Assembly (NCBI RefSeq): GCF_900070355.1
Contig: NZ_LN849456.1
Coordinates: 868,001-932,000 of the forward strand
Direction of reading: 5' to 3'
Length of the DNA: 64,000 nucleotides
Source: Devriesea agamarum
GTDB lineage: Bacteria; Actinomycetota; Actinomycetes; Actinomycetales; Dermabacteraceae
Of the stretch, positions 14,878-23,909 are shown piece by piece; position 1 is the stretch's first letter; each line of letters opens with the position of its first letter. Position numbers and translations under genes: made by a program. The notes under the pieces were generated by a model, which saw only the letters and a list, made by a program, of their open reading frames with translations, was not told the DNA's origin and ran no database searches.

Positions 14878-16203
14878 ATGACGATCTATGCCGATGTCAC
14901 CTTGCACGCTGATGGAAGCGGGGAACTGACCATTGCTGGGAAGCCGATGCCGCTGCTTGAGAAGGATCTGATTGCGGCACGTACCGCAGCGATCAGCTAC
15001 CTTAGCCAGGCCGCGATGATGCGCGGTGAAGCAATCCACGCGATGGCCCGAGATGACCAAGGCCAGTGGCCCCTGGTGATCTACCCCGATGGCACGGTCC
15101 ACGACTCCACGACACCTCCCCTAGGCCCCTACCAGCCGGCATCACCTAAACCATCCTTGGCCACCGCGCCGCCCGATGAGCCGGTCCCCGTGCTCGCAAC
15201 GTCCACACCAACACCCCCTGAGATACCAGCCGGCCTGGTCGCGGCTGAGCCTGCGCGTCCGCGCACCCGTATGGAGATGCGCGCCCAGGCGCGGGAAACC
15301 TTTTTGATGAACGAGCCGGTTGAAGAACCAGCCACGCAAGGGTGGCGCGGGACCCTGACCCGGCTAGGGATCCGTACCGCACCTTCCCAGGAGGAGCGGG
15401 CCGAGCGCGCCGATGTCCAAGCGGTCTCCCAGCATTGGCCTGGCCCGCGCACTATCGCCGTGGTCAACGGCAAAGGCGGCGCGGGGAAAACCCCAACCAC
15501 GGTTTTTCTCTCGGCGATCTTCGCCCGCTATGGTGGCGCCGGGGTTTTAGCGTGGGATCATAATCAAACTCGCGGCACGTTAGGGTGGAGAACGGAAAAA
15601 GGCCCCCATGACGCGACCGTGCTGGATCTTCTTCCCGAAGCCGAACGTTTATTGGGCACCGGAGCTCAATCTGCGGACCTTGCCCACTACGTCCATCATC
15701 AAACCCGGGATCGTTTTGATGTGTTGCGTTCCCAGCCCCTGGCCTTAGCCCATGAGCAACGAATTTCCCCATCTGATGTGGACCGTATTCACGCAGTGGC
15801 GGCCAAGTTTTACCGCGTGATCATTATGGACTCAGGAAATGATGAAAGTGACCCGATGTGGCAACGCATGATTGAGCACGCTGATCAAATTGTCGTTGCC
15901 ACCACGACCCGGGCTGATCATGCTGAAGCCGGCGCGCTTCTTTTAGATGCTCTTCACGACCGTGGAGGGCACGCAGCCCAGCTGGCTGAGAATGCGATCG
16001 CGATCATTTCTCAGGCTGATCCGCGCGCCACCACCCAAGATATTCAACGCATCGTCCACGGCTATCAAAGCGTGACCCGCGATGTGATTACCATTCCCCA
16101 TGACCCGTCCATTGTTGATGGGGTTTTACATCACGCGGCGCTGCAAAACGCGACCCAACGTGCATGGTTGCATGCCGCGGCTGCGGTCGCCCGGGGACTC
16201 TAA
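14878..16203 (+). CDS. MinD/ParA-like ATPase with an N-terminal extension
   Basis: 441 residues from the ATG at 14878 (AGGACGAG upstream). Residues ~1-195 are a separate region: a short alpha/beta N-terminus followed by a Pro-rich linker and basic segment. Residues ~197-441 are a P-loop ATPase with KGGAGKTPTTVFLS, in which the usual Thr/Ser after GKT is Pro, and IIMDSGNDESD as Walker B. The family is found in actinobacterial conjugative elements. It may guide the relaxosome or transfer machinery rather than segregate DNA. It follows the ParA and RHH genes within 16 bp. Confidence 0.72.
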   Translation: MTIYADVTLHADGSGELTIAGKPMPLLEKDLIAARTAAISYLSQAAMMRGEAIHAMARDDQGQWPLVIYPDGTVHDSTTPPLGPYQPASPKPSLATAPPDEPVPVLATSTPTPPEIPAGLVAAEPARPRTRMEMRAQARETFLMNEPVEEPATQGWRGTLTRLGIRTAPSQEERAERADVQAVSQHWPGPRTIAVVNGKGGAGKTPTTVFLSAIFARYGGAGVLAWDHNQTRGTLGWRTEKGPHDATVLDLLPEAERLLGTGAQSADLAHYVHHQTRDRFDVLRSQPLALAHEQRISPSDVDRIHAVAAKFYRVIIMDSGNDESDPMWQRMIEHADQIVVATTTRADHAEAGALLLDALHDRGGHAAQLAENAIAIISQADPRATTQDIQRIVHGYQSVTRDVITIPHDPSIVDGVLHHAALQNATQRAWLHAAAAVARGL

Positions 16204-16218
16204 CCCACACACTATAAG

Positions 16219-16247
16219 AGGGGGAGACAGATATTCTGTCTCCCCCT
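16219..16247. terminator. Bidirectional terminator between convergent genes
   Basis: A perfect 13-bp stem (AGGGGGAGACAGA and TCTGTCTCCCCCT) with a 3-nt loop, flanked by A-rich and TTAA sequence, sits between the ParA-type operon and the convergent HNH gene. Confidence 0.85.
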
Positions 16248-16254
16248 TAATGAT

Positions 16255-16755
16255 TTACCACAAGGGTATTTGTCGCCGATCAGCATCAGAGATCCCTTCC
16301 GCGAGAACAGCAGTAAGATCGCGTCCCTCCCTTACTGCTTGACGGATCGCTATTGCCCGCCCGTGTGCGCCGCGCACATCCCGTAGCGGGGAGCCGATCG
16401 TATCGCGCCGGTGCACCCAGTCCATCGCGTTCTCGCGCGGGCTGCTGGCTACCAAATGGTCAGGGTTTTGACAGATCGGGTTATCACACCGGTGCGCAAT
16501 CATCGCGGGCGGTATCTGGTCATGGGTTAGAGCCCACGCATACCTGTGAGCGATCACCACCCATCCCTGCCCTACCCAGAACCGGCCGTGGCCACGCCCG
16601 GAGATCGCCCCGGTCCACACCACACACCCCGACCCCAGATCCGGCACACACCGCGCCCAAAACCGCCGCCGGATCCGCGGATTGCGCACCGCCCCATGCC
16701 AGTTCCGAACACCATCATCGACATACTCCACACACCTCCACCCACACCACACCAT
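16255..16755 (-). CDS. HNH endonuclease (phage/ICE type)
   Basis: 166 residues if the ATG at 16755 is used; the N-terminal 25 residues are not conserved-looking and the true start may be internal. The core is a typical His-Me-finger HNH: GCVVWTGAISGRGHGRF, AHRYAWALTHDQIPP, then H-R-C-D-N-P-I-C-Q-N-P-D-H-L. Such nucleases are common in phages and conjugative elements, often as free-standing or homing-type genes. It is separate from the neighbouring operons and convergent with the ParA-type operon. Confidence 0.8.
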   Translation of the reverse strand: MVWCGWRCVEYVDDGVRNWHGAVRNPRIRRRFWARCVPDLGSGCVVWTGAISGRGHGRFWVGQGWVVIAHRYAWALTHDQIPPAMIAHRCDNPICQNPDHLVASSPRENAMDWVHRRDTIGSPLRDVRGAHGRAIAIRQAVREGRDLTAVLAEGISDADRRQIPLW

Positions 16756-16852
16756 CAAGACCCCACCACCTACTACCCAGCACCTAACACCACCACCCCA
16801 ATCACCTTAGAAATTAGAAGAAAAACCGCTCACGGACCTCTGGCACCAATGC

Positions 16853-16866
16853 GTCGTACCTACGAC
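16853..16866. promoter_or_regulatory. Inverted repeat upstream of the relaxase operon (operator or nic-region candidate)
   Basis: GTCGTA-CC-TACGAC, perfect 6-bp arms, 42 bp before the start of the relaxase operon. MobF origins of transfer usually lie next to the relaxase operon and contain short inverted repeats; a promoter operator is equally possible. Confidence 0.4.
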
Positions 16867-16907
16867 AGAAGCTCACTGATTTTCCTGGCGTCTGGACGTG
16901 GTTAAGT

Positions 16908-17363
16908 GTGACTCCTAGACAATGCGCCACGTGTTTTGCCCCGCTTCCCAAGGGCCGGGTGCGGTATTGCTCGACCCGTTGTGCCCGCACGATGCAGCAA
17001 CGACGACGTCGGGCGAAAGCCCGCGGGCGACACCTCGCCGAAACCGAAGTGCCTCGACTGCCTGCGGCGCGAGCTGACCTCGTGCGGGACCTCACGCGCG
17101 CGCATCGTCGTGCCCTGCAGGTGGCGGTACACCGCGATGAGATAAGCACGATGCGTGATGGGGTGATCGCGCGGCTGCGTGAGGATCTTGATCATGCGGT
17201 CAGGGCCCGCGAGCAGGCCGAGCGTGAGCTTGCTCGGGTGCGCTCTGACGCACGGATGCTGGCTGTTTTCCTGGCGGAAGTGGTGCGGGCGATGGGCTCC
17301 ACACAGCATCTGCCCCCGCCGGTCGTAGAGCGGATCAGCCTTTACCAGGATGGCCTGCAATGA
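16908..17363 (+). CDS. Zinc-knuckle and coiled-coil protein of the relaxase operon
   Basis: 151 residues from a GTG. The N-terminus has C-x2-C-x12-C-x3-C (CATC ... CSTRC), a small zinc ribbon like that of FCS/MYM fingers. An Arg-rich segment follows, then a long helix with heptad character (RLREDLDHAVRAREQAERELARVRSDA). The stop overlaps the relaxase start (ATGA), so the two are co-translated. An accessory DNA-binding or relaxosome role is likely; no named family was recognised. Confidence 0.6.
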   Translation: MTPRQCATCFAPLPKGRVRYCSTRCARTMQQRRRRAKARGRHLAETEVPRLPAARADLVRDLTRAHRRALQVAVHRDEISTMRDGVIARLREDLDHAVRAREQAERELARVRSDARMLAVFLAEVVRAMGSTQHLPPPVVERISLYQDGLQ

Positions 17364-20300
17364 GTATGAATATCACGAAGATCAGCTCGACAGAATATTT
17401 ACAGCGCACGGTCACAACGGGTGATATAGACCGAGGTACCACGGTGGGCGAAGGAAAACTCACCGCATATTACACGGCCTCTGGTAACCCTCCCGGACAA
17501 TGGGTAGGAAGTGGCGCTAGATATGCGAATCTAAACGGGGATATTAGTGCTTCAGCAGCCGTCGCGCTTTACCAGAAGTTTGTTCACCCTGTCACCGGGG
17601 AGGTGTTAGGAAAACGTCCGGGTAGACAGGCTGAGAATCAGTTGGCTGAGTCCACGAAACAAACGAGTACAGATGTTTCCGGATTTGATTTAACGTTTAC
17701 TGTCCCCAAGAGCGTGAGTGTGTTGTGGGCGTTATCTTCGCCAGATATTCAAGCACGGATAGCGGATTGTCATGATCGAGCTGTTAGTCAAGCTATTGAG
17801 TATCTTGAACGGCGCGTCGTACAATCTCGCGCAGGGCATGGCGGGGTAGCGTCAGTTCCCGTTCACGGAGTGATTGCGGGAAGGTGGCGTCATTGGGATA
17901 ACCGTGAGGGGGAGCCTCATTTGCATTCCCATGTGGTGGTTTCTAATCGTGTGCAACGTACCCACGATGATAAATGGGTGACGTTAGACTCGCGGGCTTT
18001 ATATAAGGGGGCAGTGGCGGCCTCCGAACACCATTTAAATCTTTTGTTAGATGAGTTGCATCGCGAGCTGGGGTTAACGTTTACGGTGCGTGATGGTGAG
18101 GGCAAAGCGATCATTCCCGATGTTGAGGGGTTGGATCCACGGCTGACGGAATTGTTTTCGCAGCGGGCCCGCAAGAAAATGCAGCTGTATGACACCTATC
18201 GGGCGCAGGCTATTGCCCAGGGGATGCGGATGACCCCGAGACTGGAGGCGAAACTGCGCCAGGACGCCTGGCGAGATTCGCGACAACCAAAGGAAAAAAC
18301 AGTCACCCCACTCTCGATCAAATGCGCCACATGGCGGGAAGCTGCTAAGGAGGCGGGGATCAGCGCGGATGAGGCAATCGGCCAGGTTCTGCACCCAGAG
18401 GTGGCACCGGCGCCCACACTCAATGTCTCCAGCCCCCAAGACCCGGTCCTGATGAGGTATCTCGGGGCCCTGGTTCTAGATGGTAAACCCGTTAGTGACC
18501 CTCAAGATCTCCTGGAGCAGGTTGGCGCCCAGATCGCACGCCAGGCGGGTTTATCGAAAACGACCTGGTCTAGGGCTAACCTGCGTGCGGATGTTGAACG
18601 ACTGCTGCGTGGGGTGCATGCCACCACGCACCAGGTGCGTGATCGCATCATCGAAACTGTGGTGGATGCGGCGATTGGGCATTGTGTGACGCTGCGCGGC
18701 CGCCAGTACGCCCTGACCCCGCCACTGGCCGCTGATACCCGGTTGATGATCCGTGAAGCCACAATCTTTGATGAGGATTCTCGGCATATCTTTACTCATC
18801 GTGTGGTGTTGGATGCAGAGCAAGCGCTTCTGGATGCAGCCCAGCATCCTGGGCCAGGCAGCAGCCATACCGATGCTCACCGCGTCCTGGACCGGATTGA
18901 TCGTGACCAGGTCCGTCAGAGCGGGCATGGCCTGGCTAAAGATCAACGCGCCGCGGCCGACGGGGTACTCACGGATCAAAGGGGGATCTCGGTGATTATC
19001 GGACCGGCTGGATCGGGAAAAACCACCACCATGTCGGCTCTGGCCACGGGATGGGATCAACTGCATGGTCATGGCCAGGTGATGGGGCTGTGCACCTCAG
19101 CCCAAGCCGCCTCGGTGCTGGCCCGAGAGATTAACGCTGAGGCCCTCACGGTCGCGAAATGGCTGTATGAGACCACTGGGGAGGGCTACCAGCGTCGCCA
19201 GGATGAGGCCATACAGGCACGCATGACACTCGCGGATGAGAACCGCCGCGGCGAGCATCCGGGTGCACGCAGAATACTCGCCCGCACCCACAGCGCCGCT
19301 GCCCGCTGGCGGATGCGCCCTGGCCAGCTCGTAATCATTGATGAAGCCTCGATGGTCTCCACACACGATCTGGCTGCGCTGTCTCGCCAAGCTACTGAGG
19401 TTGGAGCGAAGGTGGTGATGGTGGGGGATCCCCACCAACTCGATGCGATCCACACCGGAGGCGGACTTGATCTGCTGGCCAAGACCGAAACCACTGCGTG
19501 CTATCAGCTGACCAACCTGTTTCGATTTCGTTACTCGTGGGAAAAGAATGCCTCCCTGTGCCTGCGCACAGCACAGTCGTTGGATGATGCCAAAGCGGTC
19601 GTGGGTATCTACGAGGCTCATGATCGCCTACGCACGGGCGAGGATGAGGCCATGCTGGAGGCCGCGTTTCGTGCAGCCCGCGAGGATCAGACCGCTGGAC
19701 GCTCCTGTGCCCTCATTGCCTCTACCAACGCACTGGTTAGCGATCTTAATGAGCGATTCATGCATGAACGGCGCGTTGCCGGTGAGGTCGATGCGCGTAT
19801 GACGGTTCCTATCCGCGGCGATTTAAATGCCGGGATCGGAGACTGGGTGATCGCGCGTCAGATCGACCGGAAGCTGCGTGATACCACCGGCGAGTACATC
19901 CGAAACGGATCCCGTCTCACGGTGGCAAAGATTCATCCGGATGGGTCAGCAACGTGTCGGCGGGAAGACAACGATGCGCTCATCCGCCTTCCCGCCACCT
20001 GGATGGCCAAGCACATTGAGCTTGGCTACGCAGTGACCGCGCACCGCGCCCAAGGCATCACTGTTGATCACGGGTATTTCGTGATGCCGACCGATTCCAC
20101 GATCCCCCATGAGCTGGTCTATGTGGCCTTAACCCGCGGGCGAGAAACCAATATCGCCTTTATTGGCGAGGACTCCGAAGCCCGTGACGAGAACCAACCG
20201 CAGTCCTCTCAGGGCAGTGTGATCGCCGCTGTTGATCACCCTCTGGGTGCGGATCGTTTGGCCAGCGCGATCGCGATCACCGCGGCCCCGGTTGCTGCCA

Positions 20301-20980
20301 CGTTAGCCCGTGAGCGTCTTGCCGAGGAGGATCACAGTCTAAAAACCCTCATTGCCCGGTATGAATATGTAGCCTCGTGCACCAGTAGTAGGGATCTCGA
20401 ACAGCTTCTTGGGCACCGTCGATGTGAAGCCCTGACCCAATCTTCGGCCTGGACATCTTTGCGGGCTGCGTGGCGTACCGCGATGATTCTTGACCCCCAT
20501 TCCGCCACCGATTCTTTGGTACGGCCCGTGACTGCTGAGGTTAAGGATGAGGCTGCGCTGCTTGCCTCTCGTCTGCGGAAGGTTGCGGCGCCGTATGACC
20601 TGATGGATCATCCCGCGTTTCTTCTTGGCCAGACCCCGCGTCTAAGCGCAGAGGTGGATCCTGCGGTCATGGATCTAGCCTCCCAGGTGGAAAACCACAT
20701 CCACATGCGGCACAAAGAACTCAAACAGCGTGCAGCTCACACTCACCAGCCCTGGGCCAACCAGGTACCACCTGGCCGGTTACGAGACCTGGTGATGATC
20801 TACCGCGATATGTTCGACGTCCACGATGACACCCTGCCCCTAGGCCCTAGCCCTGACCCACGCGATACCCGTCGTCAAACCGTCTATAACCAGCTAGAGC
20901 GGGCATTGGTACAAGCCTGCCCGCCTCCACCCACGCCAGCACGACCAGCAGTAGATCTGGGGCGTAGGCCAGGAATGTGA
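17360..20980 (+). CDS. MobF-family relaxase-helicase (TrwC/TraA-like)
   Basis: 1206 residues. The N-terminal ~300 are a TrwC relaxase: early Tyr residues (EYLQRT; AYYTAS), VSGFDLTFTVPKSVSVLWAL and the metal-binding HUH-type triad EPHLHSHVVV. Residues ~540-900 form a RecD-like helicase: Walker A IIGPAGSGKTTTMSAL, Walker B VIIDEASMVS, VMVGDPHQL, LTNLFRFRYSWE, and near the end AVTAHRAQGITVDH and LVYVALTRGR. It would nick the origin of transfer, remain bound to the 5' end and unwind the strand. C-terminal ~250 residues are helical. It is the defining conjugation gene of the element. Confidence 0.96.
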   Translation: MSMNITKISSTEYLQRTVTTGDIDRGTTVGEGKLTAYYTASGNPPGQWVGSGARYANLNGDISASAAVALYQKFVHPVTGEVLGKRPGRQAENQLAESTKQTSTDVSGFDLTFTVPKSVSVLWALSSPDIQARIADCHDRAVSQAIEYLERRVVQSRAGHGGVASVPVHGVIAGRWRHWDNREGEPHLHSHVVVSNRVQRTHDDKWVTLDSRALYKGAVAASEHHLNLLLDELHRELGLTFTVRDGEGKAIIPDVEGLDPRLTELFSQRARKKMQLYDTYRAQAIAQGMRMTPRLEAKLRQDAWRDSRQPKEKTVTPLSIKCATWREAAKEAGISADEAIGQVLHPEVAPAPTLNVSSPQDPVLMRYLGALVLDGKPVSDPQDLLEQVGAQIARQAGLSKTTWSRANLRADVERLLRGVHATTHQVRDRIIETVVDAAIGHCVTLRGRQYALTPPLAADTRLMIREATIFDEDSRHIFTHRVVLDAEQALLDAAQHPGPGSSHTDAHRVLDRIDRDQVRQSGHGLAKDQRAAADGVLTDQRGISVIIGPAGSGKTTTMSALATGWDQLHGHGQVMGLCTSAQAASVLAREINAEALTVAKWLYETTGEGYQRRQDEAIQARMTLADENRRGEHPGARRILARTHSAAARWRMRPGQLVIIDEASMVSTHDLAALSRQATEVGAKVVMVGDPHQLDAIHTGGGLDLLAKTETTACYQLTNLFRFRYSWEKNASLCLRTAQSLDDAKAVVGIYEAHDRLRTGEDEAMLEAAFRAAREDQTAGRSCALIASTNALVSDLNERFMHERRVAGEVDARMTVPIRGDLNAGIGDWVIARQIDRKLRDTTGEYIRNGSRLTVAKIHPDGSATCRREDNDALIRLPATWMAKHIELGYAVTAHRAQGITVDHGYFVMPTDSTIPHELVYVALTRGRETNIAFIGEDSEARDENQPQSSQGSVIAAVDHPLGADRLASAIAITAAPVAATLARERLAEEDHSLKTLIARYEYVASCTSSRDLEQLLGHRRCEALTQSSAWTSLRAAWRTAMILDPHSATDSLVRPVTAEVKDEAALLASRLRKVAAPYDLMDHPAFLLGQTPRLSAEVDPAVMDLASQVENHIHMRHKELKQRAAHTHQPWANQVPPGRLRDLVMIYRDMFDVHDDTLPLGPSPDPRDTRRQTVYNQLERALVQACPPPPTPARPAVDLGRRPGM

Positions 20981-21205
20981 GCACCTACCCCATCCGAGAC
21001 AGGTCCACGTGATCGTCTGTATGGGAGGCGTCCGCGTGGGTGTCGCAAAACTATAAAGTCACGTGGTTTGTGTTTAGAACTTCACCCGTTTGCATCTTGC
21101 CTCGGCGGTGGATAGAGGAGTCCAAATAAACCAGGCGCATCTGACACCAGCTTGCCGCACGGTCCATGGCTAGCCTGGCCGCTGTTCCCGCCAAGGAGAG
21201 AACTG
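20981..21205. other. Short gap after the relaxase gene
   Basis: No gene is seen; it should carry the promoter of the 21206 gene. GTGGTTTGTGTTTAGAAC at about 21063 recalls a single 8-bp array unit but is not an array. Confidence 0.35.
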
Positions 21206-21592
21206 ATGTCCACGGATTTTGTCAGTAGTAGCGAGGCGTATCGCGCAGCGCGTGAGCGGGCTAGCGTGGCGATCACGATGGAAGCAGACATACTCCATAT
21301 GGCGATCCTCAATGCGAAATATGCAGGACTGTCTATACGACAGACCGCCAGAGCGCTCTGTATTTCACAATTCACGGTCATCCGCCACCGGTGGGGATGC
21401 GGCGTTAAGAGTCCTGTCCCCTGGTGGGGTTCTGCACAAGCGTGGCAGGACGCCCATGACGCGATCTGGGCACGCGATCCCTGCGAACAGGCTGATGTGT
21501 TCATCCCCTACGAGTGGATAGACCAGGGACAATATCGGATCGTGCGTCAACGGCATCTCGGCGTGGCCTGCTTAGGGAAGCGGTCACAATGA
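21206..21592 (+). CDS. Helix-turn-helix protein
   Basis: 128 residues; the start at 21206 has AAGGAGAG 7 bp upstream, better than an ATG at 21152. A single HTH is visible at about residues 37-58 (LSIRQTARALCISQFTVIRHRW), of the LuxR/resolvase-like kind. The C-terminal part is Trp-rich. It overlaps the next small membrane protein gene by 4 bp. It could regulate transfer genes or bind transfer DNA; no specific family is recognised. Confidence 0.6.
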   Translation: MSTDFVSSSEAYRAARERASVAITMEADILHMAILNAKYAGLSIRQTARALCISQFTVIRHRWGCGVKSPVPWWGSAQAWQDAHDAIWARDPCEQADVFIPYEWIDQGQYRIVRQRHLGVACLGKRSQ

Positions 21593-21816
21593 GTTTCTAT
21601 GACCTGGTGCTCTACCTCTGGATTATATCTTTATTTATGTTCGGCACTTTCTATACATATAGATATGTACTACGTCCACGTATGCCTAGAAGAAAAGCTG
21701 CACGTTTTTTATTTAAAATATATGTGGCGATAATAGGTTTCTGCTTTGCCATGGGAGTCCTTATTATCGCAAGTGTCTTCCTAGTTAACTCACTGCCTCC
21801 ATGGCTGTGCGCTTGA
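21589..21816 (+). CDS. Small two-helix membrane protein
   Basis: 75 residues starting at an ATGA overlap. Two hydrophobic helices (LVLYLWIISLFMFGTFYTY and IYVAIIGFCFAMGVLIIASVF) flank a basic loop (RPRMPRRKAARF). The DNA is markedly more AT-rich than its neighbours (e.g. 21620-21730), suggesting different ancestry. Candidates are an entry-exclusion or accessory transfer protein; no family recognised. Confidence 0.6.
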   Translation: MSFYDLVLYLWIISLFMFGTFYTYRYVLRPRMPRRKAARFLFKIYVAIIGFCFAMGVLIIASVFLVNSLPPWLCA

Positions 21817-21859
21817 TTCTTAAAGTGGGATTCCTTCTTTTCCCACGAGTGCGCACGAC

Positions 21860-23140
21860 CTATCGGCGGACAGGATTTGGCCCAGAAGAGGGCTGCGCCG
21901 AGCTAAGAGAAGTAGAAGGATCTTTCACCGGCATATCCGATCGATCCCACGGCGCATTCACTGCCATCACTTCGCCGTTCTCAGCCGCCGCATCGCTACC
22001 ATCTGGTAAAGGCGAAGCACTAGAGGCATCAACCCACTCTCCCTCAGGTGTGCGCACCTGTGTCTGCTTAGCCTGACCCAGCTCATACTGTGTGGTGATC
22101 TCGGCGTTACCCTCAGGACTCATAAACGTCCACGCCCCATCGGGGTGGCCATCGCGATAATCCCCCGCGCTCGTCACCTGGCCGTGATGATCCATCCACA
22201 CGGATGGGGCCGCTGGTTGTGGTTGTGGCGTGCCGGAGTGGTCAACCCAGATCGCTGCCCTCTGCTCGTCGGGGCCCTGTGCCTGAGCTAAAGAGAGTTC
22301 CCGACCCTGTGGCCCCATCTGCTGCCACGTATGAAAATCCTCCGTCAAAACGCCTGAACTCAGATCCTGCTGAAGCTGTGCTCCAACGCCGTCGCTGGGA
22401 GCCTCAATGATCGTGTGGCCATCAGGATCTTGCGTGACATCGACCAGGTCGCTCCGGCCATAGACCTGGTCGATAAACTCTCGGGCCTGGTGAAGATTCT
22501 CCCCATCAAACACTGTGGCCTCGTGGCGATGCAGCGTATGCACGACACCATCTGCGGCTACCACCCCCACCGCGCCAGCGGCCAGCATCCACCGGCCCCG
22601 CGCATCAACACCCCGGGCACCAGGATCAGAGACCAGCGCTTGGGTCTGGGCATCCCTCGGTGCGGCTGCACCGTCCTGGCGCATCGTCGCACACGCTCTG
22701 GCCACCGCGTCGCGGTCAGCGGCTACCCATGCCCGCTGCTGATCATTAAGCTCACGCTGAGCGGTCTGCGCCTCCTGGCGCATCACCATCTCTTCACCGT
22801 CGACAACCCAGCCCTGACGGCGCAAGGTCTCCCGGTCATCCGCATCCACTAACTGCACAGGCTTTCGTACTTCCACCAGCACCTGCCCATCCAGACCCGT
22901 CAGCACACTGCCTACACCATGTGCATGCTCTATCTGCCCCACCACCTGCTGCTGACCTCGCGACGGGTTCGGGCCCGGGTATGAGCCGGCGCGCATCGCC
23001 TCCGCTCGCATGTGAGCCCTGCGAGCGGCCATGCGTGCTGTCACCCGGCCAGCACGCATGACCAGCATCATCGCGATCAGTCCCGCCTCGACCCCGCTAG
23101 AGAGCAGCGGCTCACTGTAGGTCTCCTGATCCGCGGCCAT
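21860..23140 (-). CDS. Hypothetical ICE protein
   Basis: 426 residues, 1 bp after the stop of the SSB-like gene, so the same operon. Residues ~15-50 are helical and basic (VMRAGRVTARMAARRAHMRAEA). The middle has alternating beta-rich segments (WMLAAGAVGVVAADGVVHTLHRHEATVF, SVWMDHHGQVTSAGDYRDGHPDGAWTFM), the latter resembling MORN-like 'G.w....dG....yY' strands, and the end is low-complexity. No catalytic motif was seen. Role is unknown; context is single-strand DNA handling during transfer. Confidence 0.55.
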   Translation of the reverse strand: MAADQETYSEPLLSSGVEAGLIAMMLVMRAGRVTARMAARRAHMRAEAMRAGSYPGPNPSRGQQQVVGQIEHAHGVGSVLTGLDGQVLVEVRKPVQLVDADDRETLRRQGWVVDGEEMVMRQEAQTAQRELNDQQRAWVAADRDAVARACATMRQDGAAAPRDAQTQALVSDPGARGVDARGRWMLAAGAVGVVAADGVVHTLHRHEATVFDGENLHQAREFIDQVYGRSDLVDVTQDPDGHTIIEAPSDGVGAQLQQDLSSGVLTEDFHTWQQMGPQGRELSLAQAQGPDEQRAAIWVDHSGTPQPQPAAPSVWMDHHGQVTSAGDYRDGHPDGAWTFMSPEGNAEITTQYELGQAKQTQVRTPEGEWVDASSASPLPDGSDAAAENGEVMAVNAPWDRSDMPVKDPSTSLSSAQPSSGPNPVRR

Positions 23141-23141
23141 C

Positions 23142-23633
23142 TCACATTCCCGCCGTCGGGCCCGCCGATCCCGGTTGCCGCACTGTCACATCAGACCAGT
23201 CTGCGGCCATTTTTTCTCTTGCTTGTAACGACTCTGACGGGGAGTTCTCTACTGCGGGGGACCTATTCAGCTGCACATCTACCATGTGTAGGTCCGGGGC
23301 TACCAGGTCGGCCTTGATCACCTGACGCGTTTGGATTGCCGGTTGCCCCGCCGCATCTGCCACCATGCGCGACTGCTCAGATAACTCCCCCGAGACCACC
23401 ACCGGATCTCCCCCGTGCAGCGAGGCTACAGCATGACGGGCAAGCGCCCCGTAGCAGGCAACGTGGTAAAAATCTGTGCCCGCATCATGCCACTGCCCCT
23501 GCTCATTACGAGCCCGGCGCGTGACCGCCAGATCGAAATTCGCCCAGTCCATACCCTTGGCGGTTTGTCCCGTGGCGATTCCTTTCTTGGTGAGGTTTCC
23601 CTGAATACCCTCGGCCCGACGAATAATGCCCAT
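23142..23633 (-). CDS. ssb: Single-stranded DNA-binding protein
   Basis: 163 residues; ATG at 23633 with AAGGAGAG 6 bp upstream (longer frames run into the leader repeats). An OB-fold of the SSB type is recognisable at ~15-110: GNLTKKGI, MDWANFDLAVTRRARNEQGQW, TDFYHVACYGALARHAV, GDPVVVSGEL. The C-terminal tail lacks the usual acidic DDDIPF peptide. An element-encoded SSB would coat transferred strands. A leader with homology to that of the twin-HNH gene and an 8-bp array lie upstream. Confidence 0.8.
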   Translation of the reverse strand: MGIIRRAEGIQGNLTKKGIATGQTAKGMDWANFDLAVTRRARNEQGQWHDAGTDFYHVACYGALARHAVASLHGGDPVVVSGELSEQSRMVADAAGQPAIQTRQVIKADLVAPDLHMVDVQLNRSPAVENSPSESLQAREKMAADWSDVTVRQPGSAGPTAGM

Positions 23634-23745
23634 GACGACTCTCCTTGGACGATGCACGGCACTTCCCCAATAAAGCACCTCTCCTATCCACCCCCAGCAC
23701 CCGGGATCACTCATCCCGCGTTCTAACCACCTCACACCCAACGCT
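23634..23745 (-). promoter_or_regulatory. Leader of ssb, shared with the twin-HNH gene
   Basis: The 112 bp between array C and ssb are clearly similar to 25196-25312 in front of the twin-HNH gene. Shared plus-strand blocks include GACTCTCCTT, CCCCNATAAAGCACCT, CTATCCAC, CACCCGGGATC and GTTCTAA, in the same order. Both leaders are preceded by an 8-bp array, so array and leader were duplicated as a unit. Confidence 0.7.
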
Positions 23746-23785
23746 GTGGTTTTGCGGTTTTGCGGTTTCATGGTTTTGTGGTTTC
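23746..23785 (-). repeat. 8-bp direct repeat array C (5 units)
   Basis: On the minus strand: GAAACCAC, AAAACCAT, GAAACCGC, AAAACCGC, AAAACCAC. It lies ~110 bp upstream of the ssb start in the same orientation relative to the gene as arrays A and B. Confidence 0.9.
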
Positions 23786-23909
23786 ACAGTGAACACCACG
23801 GTCTTTACAGTGGCGATCACGCATCTCACCAATCACACCTGCGTACGGCTGTCACACCATCGAGCTTCAGCCTTATACGTCTACTCAGGAGCCACGTTGG
23901 CTAGCCCTT

